From NCBI GenBank assembly GCA_002717285.1, contig PBDF01000011.1, positions 73,215-137,214 of the forward strand: DNA of 64,000 nt. Reading direction: 5' to 3'. Within the stretch, counting starts at the first letter, position 1. Each line of letters begins with the position of its first letter. Under the pieces are notes generated by a model that did not search any database, was not told the DNA's origin, and saw only the letters and a program-made list of their open reading frames with translations. Origin of the DNA: Magnetovibrio sp. (GTDB taxonomy: Bacteria > Pseudomonadota > Alphaproteobacteria > Rhodospirillales_A > JABHCV01). Both the position numbers and the translations under genes were made by a program. Below are positions 1-8,800 of this stretch, one piece after another.

Positions 1-425
1 TTTGCGTATATTCAACAAAATATCGTGGAACACCTCAAAAGCCAGGTCTCGTTATGGGACTAGATCACGGTGGCTCCTGCATAGGGCGAGCTTTCTTGCT
101 GGCTAAAAACGATGTACCAAAAGTGATGGAATATCTTCACGAGCGAGAATTAGACACCAACACATACACCCCAAAATTTCTTACCGTTAAATTAAATAAT
201 GGACGAAAGGTAAAGGCCTATCATTTTTTAGTGCGGCGAGAACATGAGCAATATGCAGGCAAGCTCAGCTTTAACGAGACTGTTGAGTTGGTCCGTAGCG
301 GTGTCGGCCCAAAAGGCACATCAATAGAGTACCTTGGAAACACCCTAGATCACCTCAAATCAATGGGTATTAACGAGAGGATGTTACAGAAAATTTATGA
401 TAGTGCAAAAGGACCAATCAGTTGA
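1..425 (+). CDS. chaC: ChaC-like gamma-glutamylcyclotransferase, 5' truncated by window edge
   Basis: C-terminal part of a ChaC/GGCT-fold enzyme, which cleaves the gamma-glutamyl bond of glutathione to release 5-oxoproline and Cys-Gly in the cytoplasm. The reading frame is open from base 3, so the gene begins left of the window; an apparent ATG at 54 is an internal methionine. Visible family signatures are YSTKYRGTPQKPG followed by GLDHGGSCIGRAF, the segment that follows the N-terminal YGSL-type substrate loop (missing here). About 140 residues remain of a family of roughly 180-220. It ends convergently with nrdJ after 50 bp. Family assignment is firm; the catalytic glutamate cannot be verified because part of the domain is outside the window. 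Confidence 0.85.
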   Translation, partial: CVYSTKYRGTPQKPGLVMGLDHGGSCIGRAFLLAKNDVPKVMEYLHERELDTNTYTPKFLTVKLNNGRKVKAYHFLVRREHEQYAGKLSFNETVELVRSGVGPKGTSIEYLGNTLDHLKSMGINERMLQKIYDSAKGPIS

Positions 426-475
426 TTTTTACTTTATGTCGTATATTCTACCATTAATTGGCTTGGCAAAAGTCT

Positions 476-2848
476 TCAACCACACTTGGAATAGTTACAA
501 CTCACGCAACTATCGCAACCTTCTTCTTTTTTTAAGCTAAGTTGGCCACACTTTGGACATTGGCGAAATGGCTGCGCTCCATTAATAGAGGATATATCGT
601 AGCTTTTGCTGAGAGCTTCCTCCGGCTGAGCTCCAACCAATTCAGGCAAAATTCTTGATTGGGCTTGCTTTCTGTCAGAGGAGCCCGGCTTAAGAAATCC
701 AACAGTAATCATATGCTTTTCAATAACCTCCCCAATGGCAGCTAAAAGTGAAGGTATATATCGGCCACCCATCCAATGACCACCGCGCGGATCAAATACA
801 GCTTTTAATTCCTCAACTACAAAAGAGACATCACCACCACGGCGGAAAACGGCAGAAATCATTCTAGTGAGTGCAACAGTCCACGCATAATGCTCCATAT
901 TTTTAGAATTAATGAAAATTTCAAATGGCCGGATGCGGCCACTATCATCGATAATATCACTAAGGGTAATGTACATGGCATGGTCCCTTTCTGGCCAACG
1001 TACTTTATAAGTAGACCCTTTTAGCTCTTCCGGGCGATCAAGGGGCTGAAATAAATGAGTAATTGGACCCGAGTCGCCTTGGTCAGCAGGGGTCGACGAT
1101 ACCATCGGTTTTTCTAAGGGTAATTCTGGTTCGTTATTTGATACCCTACTCTCCTTACTCAGTTCAAGGACAGAGCCTGTAACATCATTTGGCCTATATG
1201 TGGTACAGCCCTTGCATCCGAGATCAAAAGCCTGCATGTAAATATCCTTAAACTCATCAAAGGAAATGCTCTCTGGACAATTTATTGTTTTTGAAATGGA
1301 ACTGTCGATATATTCTTGGACTGTAGCCTGCATGACAAGATGATCATTGGGACTCAGCTCTTGAGCACAAACAAAGGAGTCTGGCAGGATAGCCCTCTCT
1401 CCATAAATTCGATGATATAAGCGAGCTGCATAATCGGAAACTTCTTCCTCGCGACGTGTGCCATCCTCCATGAGGATGTAACGGTTGTATTTAAAACTGA
1501 AGACTGGCTCAATTCCAGAAGAGACATTATCTGCAAATAAAGAGATAGTTCCTGTGGGTGCGACAGATGTAAGCAGGGCATTACGAATACCATGCTGAGA
1601 AATAGCTTCACGCACGTCTTGATCAAGAGCCCTGATAGTACCAGAACGGAGGTATTCTTCCTTGTTGTAGAGTGGGAACGCTCCTTTTTCGGCAGCTAAT
1701 TTTACAGAACTAAAATAAGACGCACGCTGAATAACTTTCATCCACTGGCGGGTTAAATTTATGGCCTCAGGTGCACCATAACGCGCACCGCACATAATGA
1801 GCGCATCAGCAAGGCCTGTAATTCCAAGACCTATACGACGCTTAGATTTAGCTTCCTGCTCTTGTTCAAGAAGAGGAAAATTGGAAATATCAATAACATT
1901 ATCCATGAACCGAACACTTGTCTCAACCAGATCGCCAAGTGCTGCTTGATCAAGATAAGCCTTCTTTGTAAAAGGCCCTTTGACCAATTTTGCGAGATTT
2001 AAGGAACCTAGAAGGCAAGCTCCATAAGGTGGTAAAGGTTGCTCACCACATGGGTTTGTAGCTTGAATTGTCTCACAATAATTGAGCGGGTTTAAACGGT
2101 TAATGCGATCAATAAAAATGACACCTGGTTCTGCATAGGCATAGGTTGCACGCATAATCTTGTTCCAAAGCTTGCGAGCTGGAAGGCTTTTGTAAATGGT
2201 ATTTTTATAAGTCAACTCCCAAGAGGCGTCTTCTTTGACTGCGACCATAAAATCATCAGTTACCAGTACAGATAAATTAAACATCCGTAGACGACCAGCT
2301 TCCTGCTTGGCTTCGATAAAGAGTTCAATATCTGGATGATCACATCTCATTACGGCCATCATCGCACCCCGCCTAGATCCAGCACTCATAATCGTGCGGC
2401 ACATAGCGTCCCACACATCCATAAACGAGATCGGACCCGAGGCATCAGCTCCAACACTACTGACCAGAGCGCCTTTAGGACGAAGGGTCGAAAAATCGTA
2501 CCCAATGCCACCACCCTGTTGCATGGTCAAAGCAGCTTCTTTCAGACTTTCAAAAATTCCAGCAAGGTCATCAGGGACATCACCCATTACAAAGCAATTA
2601 AAAAGGGTAACCCTACGTTTAGCTCCAGCGCCAGACACAATACGTCCAGCCGGCAAAAACTTAAAGTCTTCCAAAGCATTATAAAATTTTTGATGCCATG
2701 TTTCTCTATCCGTTTCTGGCTCTGAAAGAGCTATGGCAAGACGATCCCACGTATCCTCAATATTTTTATCCACAGGACGACCATCTGCATCTTTCAAACG
2801 GTATTTCATATCCCAGATACGTTGAGATATAGATGCAATCTGAACCAT
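476..2848 (-). CDS. nrdJ: Class II (adenosylcobalamin-dependent) ribonucleoside-diphosphate reductase
   Basis: Makes deoxyribonucleotides by B12-dependent radical chemistry, independent of oxygen. The 790-residue protein carries the catalytic motif NPCGEQPL with N265, radical cysteine C267 and E269. The redox pair is C85 (in FNCFV) and C278 (11 residues after C267). An APTGTIS loop follows, then a TSCPD domain near residues 620-720 and a C-terminal Cys-rich tail (CPKCG...CDSC..C...CG) that probably re-reduces the active site. It is shorter than the ~1200-residue NrdJ of many alphaproteobacteria, but every visible catalytic residue is present. A single gene with its own promoter at 2959-2987. 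No cobalamin riboswitch or NrdR palindrome was recognised upstream; instead there is a DnaA-box cluster. No other RNR is in the window. Confidence 0.96.
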   Translation of the reverse strand: MVQIASISQRIWDMKYRLKDADGRPVDKNIEDTWDRLAIALSEPETDRETWHQKFYNALEDFKFLPAGRIVSGAGAKRRVTLFNCFVMGDVPDDLAGIFESLKEAALTMQQGGGIGYDFSTLRPKGALVSSVGADASGPISFMDVWDAMCRTIMSAGSRRGAMMAVMRCDHPDIELFIEAKQEAGRLRMFNLSVLVTDDFMVAVKEDASWELTYKNTIYKSLPARKLWNKIMRATYAYAEPGVIFIDRINRLNPLNYCETIQATNPCGEQPLPPYGACLLGSLNLAKLVKGPFTKKAYLDQAALGDLVETSVRFMDNVIDISNFPLLEQEQEAKSKRRIGLGITGLADALIMCGARYGAPEAINLTRQWMKVIQRASYFSSVKLAAEKGAFPLYNKEEYLRSGTIRALDQDVREAISQHGIRNALLTSVAPTGTISLFADNVSSGIEPVFSFKYNRYILMEDGTRREEEVSDYAARLYHRIYGERAILPDSFVCAQELSPNDHLVMQATVQEYIDSSISKTINCPESISFDEFKDIYMQAFDLGCKGCTTYRPNDVTGSVLELSKESRVSNNEPELPLEKPMVSSTPADQGDSGPITHLFQPLDRPEELKGSTYKVRWPERDHAMYITLSDIIDDSGRIRPFEIFINSKNMEHYAWTVALTRMISAVFRRGGDVSFVVEELKAVFDPRGGHWMGGRYIPSLLAAIGEVIEKHMITVGFLKPGSSDRKQAQSRILPELVGAQPEEALSKSYDISSINGAQPFRQCPKCGQLSLKKEEGCDSCVSCNYSKCG

Positions 2849-2958
2849 TTTAGATTTTTCCTTTAAGATATAGTCGATTTATAAAATACCAGAAAAAGCA
2901 ACGTTCACATGGGATGCTAACTTTTTTGAAGAGTTCTACTCGTTGAATTTTCTCAAAA

Positions 2959-2987
2959 ATTTTACACCTTGAAGCTAAAATCGTCAA
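2959..2987 (-). promoter_or_regulatory. Predicted sigma-70 promoter of nrdJ
   Basis: On the minus strand TTGACG (2987-2982), a 17-nt spacer and TAAAAT (2964-2959) match the -35/-10 consensus at 5/6 each. The start site would be near 2952, giving a ~100-nt leader before the nrdJ ATG. The imperfect palindrome TTGAGAAAATTCAA (2956-2943) sits directly over the predicted start site. Confidence 0.6.
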
Positions 2988-3081
2988 TATTTGTTCTTGT
3001 TATGTTTCGCCCACAGTTTTGTTCTTTAGCTATAGGCCCCTTTTACCTGCGCAGCACCTTCTTTATTGAGAGTTACTAACA

Positions 3082-3146
3082 TTATCCACAAGACCAGAAT
3101 CAGTTTTATCCACATTTTTTTCCACATTATTTTTATATGTGCATAA
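3082..3146. promoter_or_regulatory. DnaA-box cluster upstream of nrdJ (possible oriC or DnaA operator)
   Basis: Two perfect TTATCCACA boxes on the plus strand (3082-3090 and 3106-3114), a one-mismatch box TTTTCCACA (3118-3126), and a perfect TTATGCACA on the minus strand (3138-3146). A GANTC site (GAATC, 3097-3101), the CcrM methylation target in alphaproteobacteria, lies between the first two boxes. Another perfect TTATCCACA is just inside nrdJ (2766-2774). The cluster lies ~95-160 bp upstream of the nrdJ -35. Such density is far above chance; whether it is an origin or a replication-coupled control site for nrdJ is inference. Confidence 0.7.
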
Positions 3147-3151
3147 AGTAT

Positions 3152-3871
3152 TTAGTTAACTGAACCTTCTGCTATCAGCCTGTTAGTGGCCTTTTCAACT
3201 TGACTTTCAAGTTCTGAAATAAAAGCTTCACGCTCCATCCCTGGGACTATTGATGGCAAAAATTCAATAATAATTTTACCTGGCCTTTTGGTAAAAGATC
3301 TACGACCCCAAAACAAGCCTGAGTTTAAGGCTACTGGGATGACGGAAACACCAACTTTTTTATAAATCGCTGCAACCCCAGGGTGATATGGCAGCCTAAA
3401 ACCAGGCGTGCTTCGAGTGCCTTCTGGAAAAATCACAAGCTGACGTCCATTTTCAATAACTTCTTGGCTTTTACGAACTAACTGCCTTAGAGCCATTCCA
3501 CCACCATCTCTGTTAATCGCAACCATTTTATCTTTCTTAAGTAACCAGCCGTAAAGTGGGATTGATAACAATTCCTTTTTTAATACAAAGGCAGGATCTT
3601 CCAACAATAGGAAGAAAATACCTGTATCCCAGGCGGATTGGTGTTTTGATGAATACAATGCCGGACCGACAGGAATATTCTCTCGACCCCTTACTTCATA
3701 GCTAAGGCCGACAAGCACCTTTAAACCTCCCATAATCAGCCGCATCCATGTCTTGAGACCTTTGTTAAGCACAGCGCGTGGCATAGGTATAGTCAACAGA
3801 AGTACCATAATGATAAAGAATGAAATTCCAAAAAACCAAATATTGAAGAGAGTTGAACGAATAAAGATCAT
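3152..3871 (-). CDS. plsC: 1-acyl-sn-glycerol-3-phosphate acyltransferase
   Basis: Transfers the second acyl chain to lysophosphatidic acid at the inner membrane, giving phosphatidic acid for phospholipid synthesis. The 239-residue protein has an N-terminal membrane segment (about residues 8-30), the catalytic HX4D motif (H77, D82 in KHQSAWD) and the substrate-binding FPEGTR motif (148-153). Length is normal for the LPLAT/PlsC family. It is the last gene of the ftsE-ftsX-ydcF-plsC run, 10 nt after ydcF, an order common in alphaproteobacteria. Other LPLAT acyltransferases are possible by fold, but the motifs and context fit PlsC. Confidence 0.92.
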   Translation of the reverse strand: MIFIRSTLFNIWFFGISFFIIMVLLLTIPMPRAVLNKGLKTWMRLIMGGLKVLVGLSYEVRGRENIPVGPALYSSKHQSAWDTGIFFLLLEDPAFVLKKELLSIPLYGWLLKKDKMVAINRDGGGMALRQLVRKSQEVIENGRQLVIFPEGTRSTPGFRLPYHPGVAAIYKKVGVSVIPVALNSGLFWGRRSFTKRPGKIIIEFLPSIVPGMEREAFISELESQVEKATNRLIAEGSVN

Positions 3872-3881
3872 CTTTTTTGAA

Positions 3882-4508
3882 TTAGACCTTTCCCTTAAAA
3901 AAAATTTCAGTTTTCTGACGTAATACAGCTAATAGAAATTTATTGTATTCAGTTGCAATAAGCTCTGCAGTTCCACTCCATGCCCACCACTCATCAACCT
4001 TTACATGTGACGGAAAAACTGAGTGAGCTATAATCTTTGCATTGGGCATTGCGTGCCTAAACTCTAACAAGCTTCGCGGCATATGATAAGCAGCCGTTAC
4101 AAGCCGTATCGATCTGTACCCTCTATTTTTAGACCAATTTGCCGTCTCTTGCGCATTTCCCAATGTGTTGGTTGCTGTACCTATATCAATCCGTGATTCC
4201 AGCCCAAAAGGGTCACGTTTGAATATTTTAAATAAATTTTTCACATCCAAACCCTGATATGCACCAGAAACAAATAATCTATTAGCTAAGTTCCGCTCTA
4301 TTAAATCAAGGCCCTCTTCCAACCTTCCGCTTCCTCCAGTCAATACAATAATCGCATCTGTGCGAATTAGTGGTTCTTTAGTTATTTTAGGAATTGAGTC
4401 CGCGAAACGAACGAGACCAGCGATCCAAAACAATATTAGGCCAATTGCTACTATCAACATACCTCTATACAAGCGCCCTGATCGTCGTTGTGAAACAAAT
4501 CCAGCCAT
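3882..4508 (-). CDS. YdcF/ElyC-type DUF218 membrane-anchored protein
   Basis: Family of single-pass envelope proteins (ElyC, SanA, YdcF) linked to peptidoglycan and envelope integrity; biochemical activity is uncertain. Residues ~15-35 form one transmembrane anchor, followed by a DUF218 domain with IIVLTGGSGRLEEG, LFVSGAYQG and a C-terminal block TNTLGNAQETANW...VTAAYHMPRS typical of the family. 208 residues. It lies 30 nt after ftsX and 10 nt before plsC on the same strand, so it is probably cotranscribed with the division genes, which supports an envelope role. Confidence 0.85.
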   Translation of the reverse strand: MAGFVSQRRSGRLYRGMLIVAIGLILFWIAGLVRFADSIPKITKEPLIRTDAIIVLTGGSGRLEEGLDLIERNLANRLFVSGAYQGLDVKNLFKIFKRDPFGLESRIDIGTATNTLGNAQETANWSKNRGYRSIRLVTAAYHMPRSLLEFRHAMPNAKIIAHSVFPSHVKVDEWWAWSGTAELIATEYNKFLLAVLRQKTEIFFKGKV

Positions 4509-4538
4509 TATTGCTTGTACTCCAGATTTTTCAAAAAA

Positions 4539-5453
4539 CTACAACATTCTTGCCAAGGTCCTCATCACCGTAAATCGCGCAGATATCATAGCAATTAGGG
4601 ATACCACAATCGGAGATGAGCATAAAATAGCCCAATGAGCCAAGCTAAGTGAAAATTCAGGAAAATAACCTGAGTTTAGTGAGCCCGCTAAAGTACCAAT
4701 ACTCCATAATGTCGGTGCAGCAAGCAAAAGGCCAATAATCCCACCTCGCAAACCTAACATCAAAGCGCGGCTTGCGAACTGACGTGCTATGTATGAGTCC
4801 TGAGCACCAATCAAATGTAGGACTTCAATGGCCTCATGGTGAATTGCCAAACCCGTTCGTGTCGCAAAAATTACAGTACCTATTGTTGCGGTGGCAATGA
4901 ACAAAAGAACCGCTAATGCCAATGCACGAACAGTTTGGATTAGATCTACTAGATGACCAAGCCAAACTCCATGGTCATCAATGACGGCGCCCGGAGCGAT
5001 TGCTGACAAACGAAACTCCAATGCCGTCATATCCAAAACGGCTCCCTTTTCCAGTTCAACATCAATTAATGTCGGCAAAGGTAGACTCGCTGCAAGCGCA
5101 CCCTTTCCAAGCCATGGCTCCAAAAGCACCAATACTCTATCCTCACTCAAGGTTCTAACATTTGTTACCCCGGGTGTTGTACTTAACAAGTTAACAATGG
5201 CCTCCAACTTTTTTGTTTCTTTCTTGCTAATTGATTGAGTAGCGCCAATCTTCGAGCTATTTTCTAGCAAAGGAGCTATTTGAACTGTAAGAGTTCCACT
5301 CATGCCCTTGTCCCAGCGCCTCACTATATCATCAAGCACAAGCATTCCAGCAAGGGCCAAAATCGCCAAATAGACCATGAAAGCAATCAGCCAAGGTAGA
5401 AACTGCCCTAAAGTATCACGATCTAATTGAAGATCTGTACGTCTTGTGAACAT
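4539..5453 (-). CDS. ftsX: Cell division permease-like protein FtsX
   Basis: Inner-membrane partner of the FtsE ATPase; in the divisome FtsEX controls peptidoglycan hydrolases through a periplasmic loop. The 304-residue protein has an N-terminal helix (~residues 20-42), a ~120-residue periplasmic domain with a TPGVTNVRTLSEDRVLVLLEPW segment, and three C-terminal helices in the FtsX permease domain (~175-300). Its ATG follows the ftsE TAG stop with no intervening base, so the two are translationally coupled. No recognisable EnvC or other amidase activator gene is in this window. Confidence 0.93.
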   Translation of the reverse strand: MFTRRTDLQLDRDTLGQFLPWLIAFMVYLAILALAGMLVLDDIVRRWDKGMSGTLTVQIAPLLENSSKIGATQSISKKETKKLEAIVNLLSTTPGVTNVRTLSEDRVLVLLEPWLGKGALAASLPLPTLIDVELEKGAVLDMTALEFRLSAIAPGAVIDDHGVWLGHLVDLIQTVRALALAVLLFIATATIGTVIFATRTGLAIHHEAIEVLHLIGAQDSYIARQFASRALMLGLRGGIIGLLLAAPTLWSIGTLAGSLNSGYFPEFSLSLAHWAILCSSPIVVSLIAMISARFTVMRTLARML

Positions 5454-6119
5454 CTATTTACTCATCTGCAATTCCAAATGGCCTTTATCCAGCCTGAGAC
5501 GCGGGTGTTTCAAACGCTTGACTAGGGTCTCGTTATGAGTAGCAACAACAACAGTTGTTCCGTGCTTAATTAGCTCGTCAAACAAATGCATCAGACGAAT
5601 TGCCATTTGATCGTCAACATTGCCCGTCGGTTCATCGGCTAATAAAATTTTGGGCCGTGCGATGACTGCACGAGCAATAGCAAGGCGCTGTTGCTGTCCG
5701 CCAGAAAGAGTGGGTGGTCGGGCGTCCATATGATCTTGCAGGCCAACCCATTTAAGTAATTCTTCCACATTTCGCTGAATTTCTAAATTACTTGTTCCAG
5801 CCACCCGCAAGGGCAAGGCTACATTATCAAAAGCTGACAAATGTTTCATTAATCGAAATTCTTGAAAAACCACACCAACCCTGCGCCTTAATGCAGGTAG
5901 GTCTTTACGTTTAGTTGTAGCTATGTCACGGCCAAACAAAGTAATTAGACCACGCGAGGGCTTAAGAGCCATGTACATGAGACGCAACAAAGAAGACTTT
6001 CCCGCACCGCTGGCCCCAACTAAAAAATGAAACGACCCCGGTGGCAAAAAAAAGGAAATATCTTGAAGCACCTCTGGACCAAGACCATATCTGAGACCTA
6101 CATTTTCAAAGCGAACCAA
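5454..6119 (-). CDS. ftsE: Cell division ATP-binding protein FtsE (TTG start)
   Basis: ATPase subunit of the FtsEX complex. Walker A GASGAGKS (residues ~35-42), ABC signature [14 protein letters not shown], Walker [13 protein letters not shown] and the H-loop THNE are all present. I place the start at a TTG at 6119: it gives [11 protein letters not shown] as the first residues and 221 amino acids, the normal FtsE length, and has AGGA seven bases upstream. The ORF is open to an ATG at 6200, but those 27 extra residues are Cys-rich and unlike FtsE. First gene of the ftsE-ftsX-ydcF-plsC run, divergent from the zinc-ribbon gene. Confidence 0.92.
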   Translation of the reverse strand: MVRFENVGLRYGLGPEVLQDISFFLPPGSFHFLVGASGAGKSSLLRLMYMALKPSRGLITLFGRDIATTKRKDLPALRRRVGVVFQEFRLMKHLSAFDNVALPLRVAGTSNLEIQRNVEELLKWVGLQDHMDARPPTLSGGQQQRLAIARAVIARPKILLADEPTGNVDDQMAIRLMHLFDELIKHGTTVVVATHNETLVKRLKHPRLRLDKGHLELQMSK

Positions 6120-6249
6120 GTTTTTTTCCTGAATAAATTTAATTAAATACAAGTTGCAGTAACAATGACATGCCAATAGTGTACAGTCTAGATACACCAA
6201 AGAAATATATAGGTATCAAAAGAGTTATAACAAATCAAACTTCCATAAC

Positions 6250-6279
6250 TTGACGTCAGACTCGTCAAAAGTTTATAAG
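6250..6279 (+). promoter_or_regulatory. Predicted promoter of the zinc-ribbon gene with overlapping inverted repeat
   Basis: TTGACG (6250-6255), an 18-nt spacer and TATAAG (6274-6279) form a good sigma-70 promoter reading toward the zinc-ribbon gene. The -35 is the left arm of a perfect inverted repeat, TTGACG-N7-CGTCAA (6250-6268), which looks like an operator half-site pair in the ftsE/zinc-ribbon divergent region. Confidence 0.5.
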
Positions 6280-6309
6280 TGACAAAGTTTCAATATAAAT
6301 ATGGTGCTC

Positions 6310-7326
6310 ATGATTATTAGCTGTCCAAACTGTTCAACGACATACAAAGTCGATAATGCCATTTTGGGCCCCCAGGGAAAATCTGTGCAATGTTCCAATT
6401 GTGGGAAGCAATGGCACCAACTTCCTGTAAAAGAAACATCTGCAAAACAACCCTACGCATCACAACCACAAATACAACCGGGATCGATGATTGATCCGAC
6501 AATGCTACAGGCTCAAATTCTTGCCCAAATACAGGCATTGATAGCAACAAATCAGATACCGCATATTGATCAAATACAATCAACAACCAGCCCTGCAACT
6601 CAACCGCCACCCCAATTAGAGCCAAACACAAATCAATTAGCTGAAGAAGAACCTCCTTCCCAAGAAAAGCTTAATGAAATGTTCGGCGAAGATGAGCCAA
6701 AACCACCTGTCTCACTCATGGCTGACGAAAATGTCGATGATGACAATAATTATGATAACCTTGAAGATATACCAGATCCTGATCCAATTCCCGAATCCTT
6801 AATGAGCAAAGATGCGTATGACGAAGATTCCTTTACTGAAGATGACGACGAGGAGGAGGATGAGGATGAAGATGAAAAAAGTTCCAGCTTAGGCGCAGTA
6901 ATATTAGTAATTTTCACATTTTTGATTGTCGGAGCAGCTGTAGCTGGCTACTTCTTTCGTGATATGGTTCAAGAAACAATCCCGCAAACCAAACCCCTAT
7001 ACGATATGATTGGCCTTAGCGACCCACTAGGAGCTGGCCTTGATATTCAAGATGTTCAATCACAACGTGAGCAAGAAGGAGATGTTGACGTTCTTAAGGT
7101 TACTGGAAATATTGTAAACATTTCTGAAAAATTACGGACAGTTCCTCTTATTCGAATTTCGCTATTTGGTGAAGAAAACGAAGAAATTCAATTTATAAAC
7201 ATTACACCCGATATGGCCGAAATCCCTGCTGGAGAAAAAATAATTTTTCAAGGATCTATAACGAATCCTGCAGAGAGAGCTAAAAAAATGGAAGTGACTT
7301 TTACAAAGCCTGAAATAACAGAATAA
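6310..7326 (+). CDS. MJ0042-type zinc-ribbon single-pass membrane protein
   Basis: Starts with an MJ0042/zinc_ribbon_5 domain: IISCPNCSTTYKV...VQCSNCGKQW supplies a CxxC...CxxC zinc knuckle (C5, C8, C28, C31). Then comes a ~150-residue low-complexity Pro/Gln-rich and strongly acidic region (runs of D/E ending near residue 190), a single transmembrane helix (~194-215) and a C-terminal ~120-residue domain ending in an FxGSITNPAERAKKMEVTF segment, resembling DUF3426. This architecture is common in alphaproteobacteria, often next to ftsE as here; function unknown. I prefer the second ATG (6310) because the predicted transcript starts near 6287 and the family begins MIISCPNC; the ATG at 6301 is the alternative. 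Confidence 0.82.
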   Translation: MIISCPNCSTTYKVDNAILGPQGKSVQCSNCGKQWHQLPVKETSAKQPYASQPQIQPGSMIDPTMLQAQILAQIQALIATNQIPHIDQIQSTTSPATQPPPQLEPNTNQLAEEEPPSQEKLNEMFGEDEPKPPVSLMADENVDDDNNYDNLEDIPDPDPIPESLMSKDAYDEDSFTEDDDEEEDEDEDEKSSSLGAVILVIFTFLIVGAAVAGYFFRDMVQETIPQTKPLYDMIGLSDPLGAGLDIQDVQSQREQEGDVDVLKVTGNIVNISEKLRTVPLIRISLFGEENEEIQFINITPDMAEIPAGEKIIFQGSITNPAERAKKMEVTFTKPEITE

Positions 7327-7352
7327 ATTAAAAAATTCAGTTAGCCCAACTA

Positions 7353-8633
7353 CTAATATGGATTATTGGAGAGCCAAGCAGGAAACTTCTCTAAATTAAT
7401 CAATTCATCGATCTCCATACGACGACGAATAATTGAAAAATCTCTCCCCTTAATCATCACCTCAGGAATTAAAGCACGCGTGTTATAACTAGATGCCATG
7501 CCAGCACCGTAGGCACCGGCACTACGTATTGCAAGCAGGTCTCCAGCAAAAAGCTTCGGTAATTTGTGCTTAGTACAAAAGGTATCACCTGTTTCACAGA
7601 CGGGGCCAACTACATCATAATAAACGCTTTCATTATTATCATTAGAGATGGCAACCGGTATTATCTCATGGAAAGCATCATATAGAGAAGGACGAACTAA
7701 ATCGTTCATAGCGGCATCAACAATAGCAAAGTCTCGAGTCGCACCCTCCTTTAAATAAATTACTCGCGTAACTAGTACTCCGGCATTACCAGCAATCACA
7801 CGACCTGGCTCAAAAATTATTTTGCCATCAAAATCAGTAAAAATCTCTTCTACCATTCTAGCATATTCAACTGGACCAATCTGTGGTTCTTTTGTATCAC
7901 CATAGGGAATACCTAGGCCACCACCTAAGTCCAAACGCTCTATATTAAAACCATCTGCTTGCAACTTGGAAGCTAGATCAACTATGCGAGCATACGCCTT
8001 CCTAAATGGACCTATTTCCGTAAGCTGTGAACCAATGTGCATGGCAAGCCCTACAATGCTGATCCCCGGTGTTTCTTGTGCTATTCTACAAACGTCATAA
8101 ATTCGGTTCCATTCAATACCAAACTTATTTTCTGCCTTTCCTGTTGAAATTTTTGCATGGGTTTGTGCATCTACATCTGGATTTACACGAAAGGCTACTG
8201 ACGCTTGAACTCCAAGTTCAAGGGCAACTTGGCTTAGCATCTCAAGCTCTGGCACAGACTCCACATTAATCTGTAAAATTCCTAATTTCAGGGCCTCGCT
8301 AAGTTCTTGAGTAGTTTTACCTACCCCTGAAAAAACAATTTTGTTGGCAGGTATACCAGCTGCTATGGCCCGCCTTAACTCACCACCAGAAACCACATCT
8401 GCCCCCGCACCCAGACGGGCAAGGGTTCTTACAACAGCAATGTTTGAATTAGCTTTGACAGAATAACAGACTAGAGTATCCATCCCCTCGAAAGCTTGAC
8501 TAAAAATGTTATAATGACGCTCTAAAGTCGCATTTGAGTAAACATAGAACGGTGTACCCACGTCCCTGGCTATATCCATAAGGGGAACACCCTCACCCAA
8601 CAGATTACCATCATAATATTGAAAGTGATCCAT
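7353..8633 (-). CDS. lysA: Diaminopimelate decarboxylase
   Basis: PLP-dependent decarboxylation of meso-diaminopimelate to L-lysine, the last lysine step. The 426-residue alanine-racemase-fold enzyme shows the PLP lysine K60 in VCYSVKANSN, the GGGLGIPY phosphate loop, the EPGR motif and the CETGD active-site motif contributed across the dimer. ACGGAG eight bases upstream supports the ATG at 8633. It is last in an argH-lptM-lysA run and faces the zinc-ribbon gene tail to tail. Confidence 0.96.
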   Translation of the reverse strand: MDHFQYYDGNLLGEGVPLMDIARDVGTPFYVYSNATLERHYNIFSQAFEGMDTLVCYSVKANSNIAVVRTLARLGAGADVVSGGELRRAIAAGIPANKIVFSGVGKTTQELSEALKLGILQINVESVPELEMLSQVALELGVQASVAFRVNPDVDAQTHAKISTGKAENKFGIEWNRIYDVCRIAQETPGISIVGLAMHIGSQLTEIGPFRKAYARIVDLASKLQADGFNIERLDLGGGLGIPYGDTKEPQIGPVEYARMVEEIFTDFDGKIIFEPGRVIAGNAGVLVTRVIYLKEGATRDFAIVDAAMNDLVRPSLYDAFHEIIPVAISNDNNESVYYDVVGPVCETGDTFCTKHKLPKLFAGDLLAIRSAGAYGAGMASSYNTRALIPEVMIKGRDFSIIRRRMEIDELINLEKFPAWLSNNPY

Positions 8634-8650
8634 TCAAAGTACTCCGTTAA

Positions 8651-8800
8651 CTATTGACTTGGATAACTACGCGGGAATACAGAATCAGCAGGTCGTTCTG
8701 GCATACCTTTTCGGCCACATGCTGTAATTGAGACGGCAATAACCGCAACGACTAATATTGTTAGCAAATATTGTGATAACTTAATTATTTTTTCAATCAC
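8651..8800 (-). CDS. lptM: LptM-like small lipoprotein (49 aa, GTG start)
   Basis: A 49-residue ORF: a short basic N-terminus, a hydrophobic stretch (about residues 11-27), then the lipobox and tail [13 protein letters not shown], with C28 as the lipidation site. This is the hallmark of LptM (formerly YifL), an outer-membrane lipoprotein that helps LptD maturation, which is typically encoded beside lysA/argH. The GTG start overlaps the argH stop (GTGA), indicating translational coupling, and lysA begins 17 nt after its stop. Recognised from lipobox, size and position; residues after C28 are less conserved in the family, so LptM function is inferred. Confidence 0.82.
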   Translation of the reverse strand: MIEKIIKLSQYLLTILVVAVIAVSITACGRKGMPERPADSVFPRSYPSQ

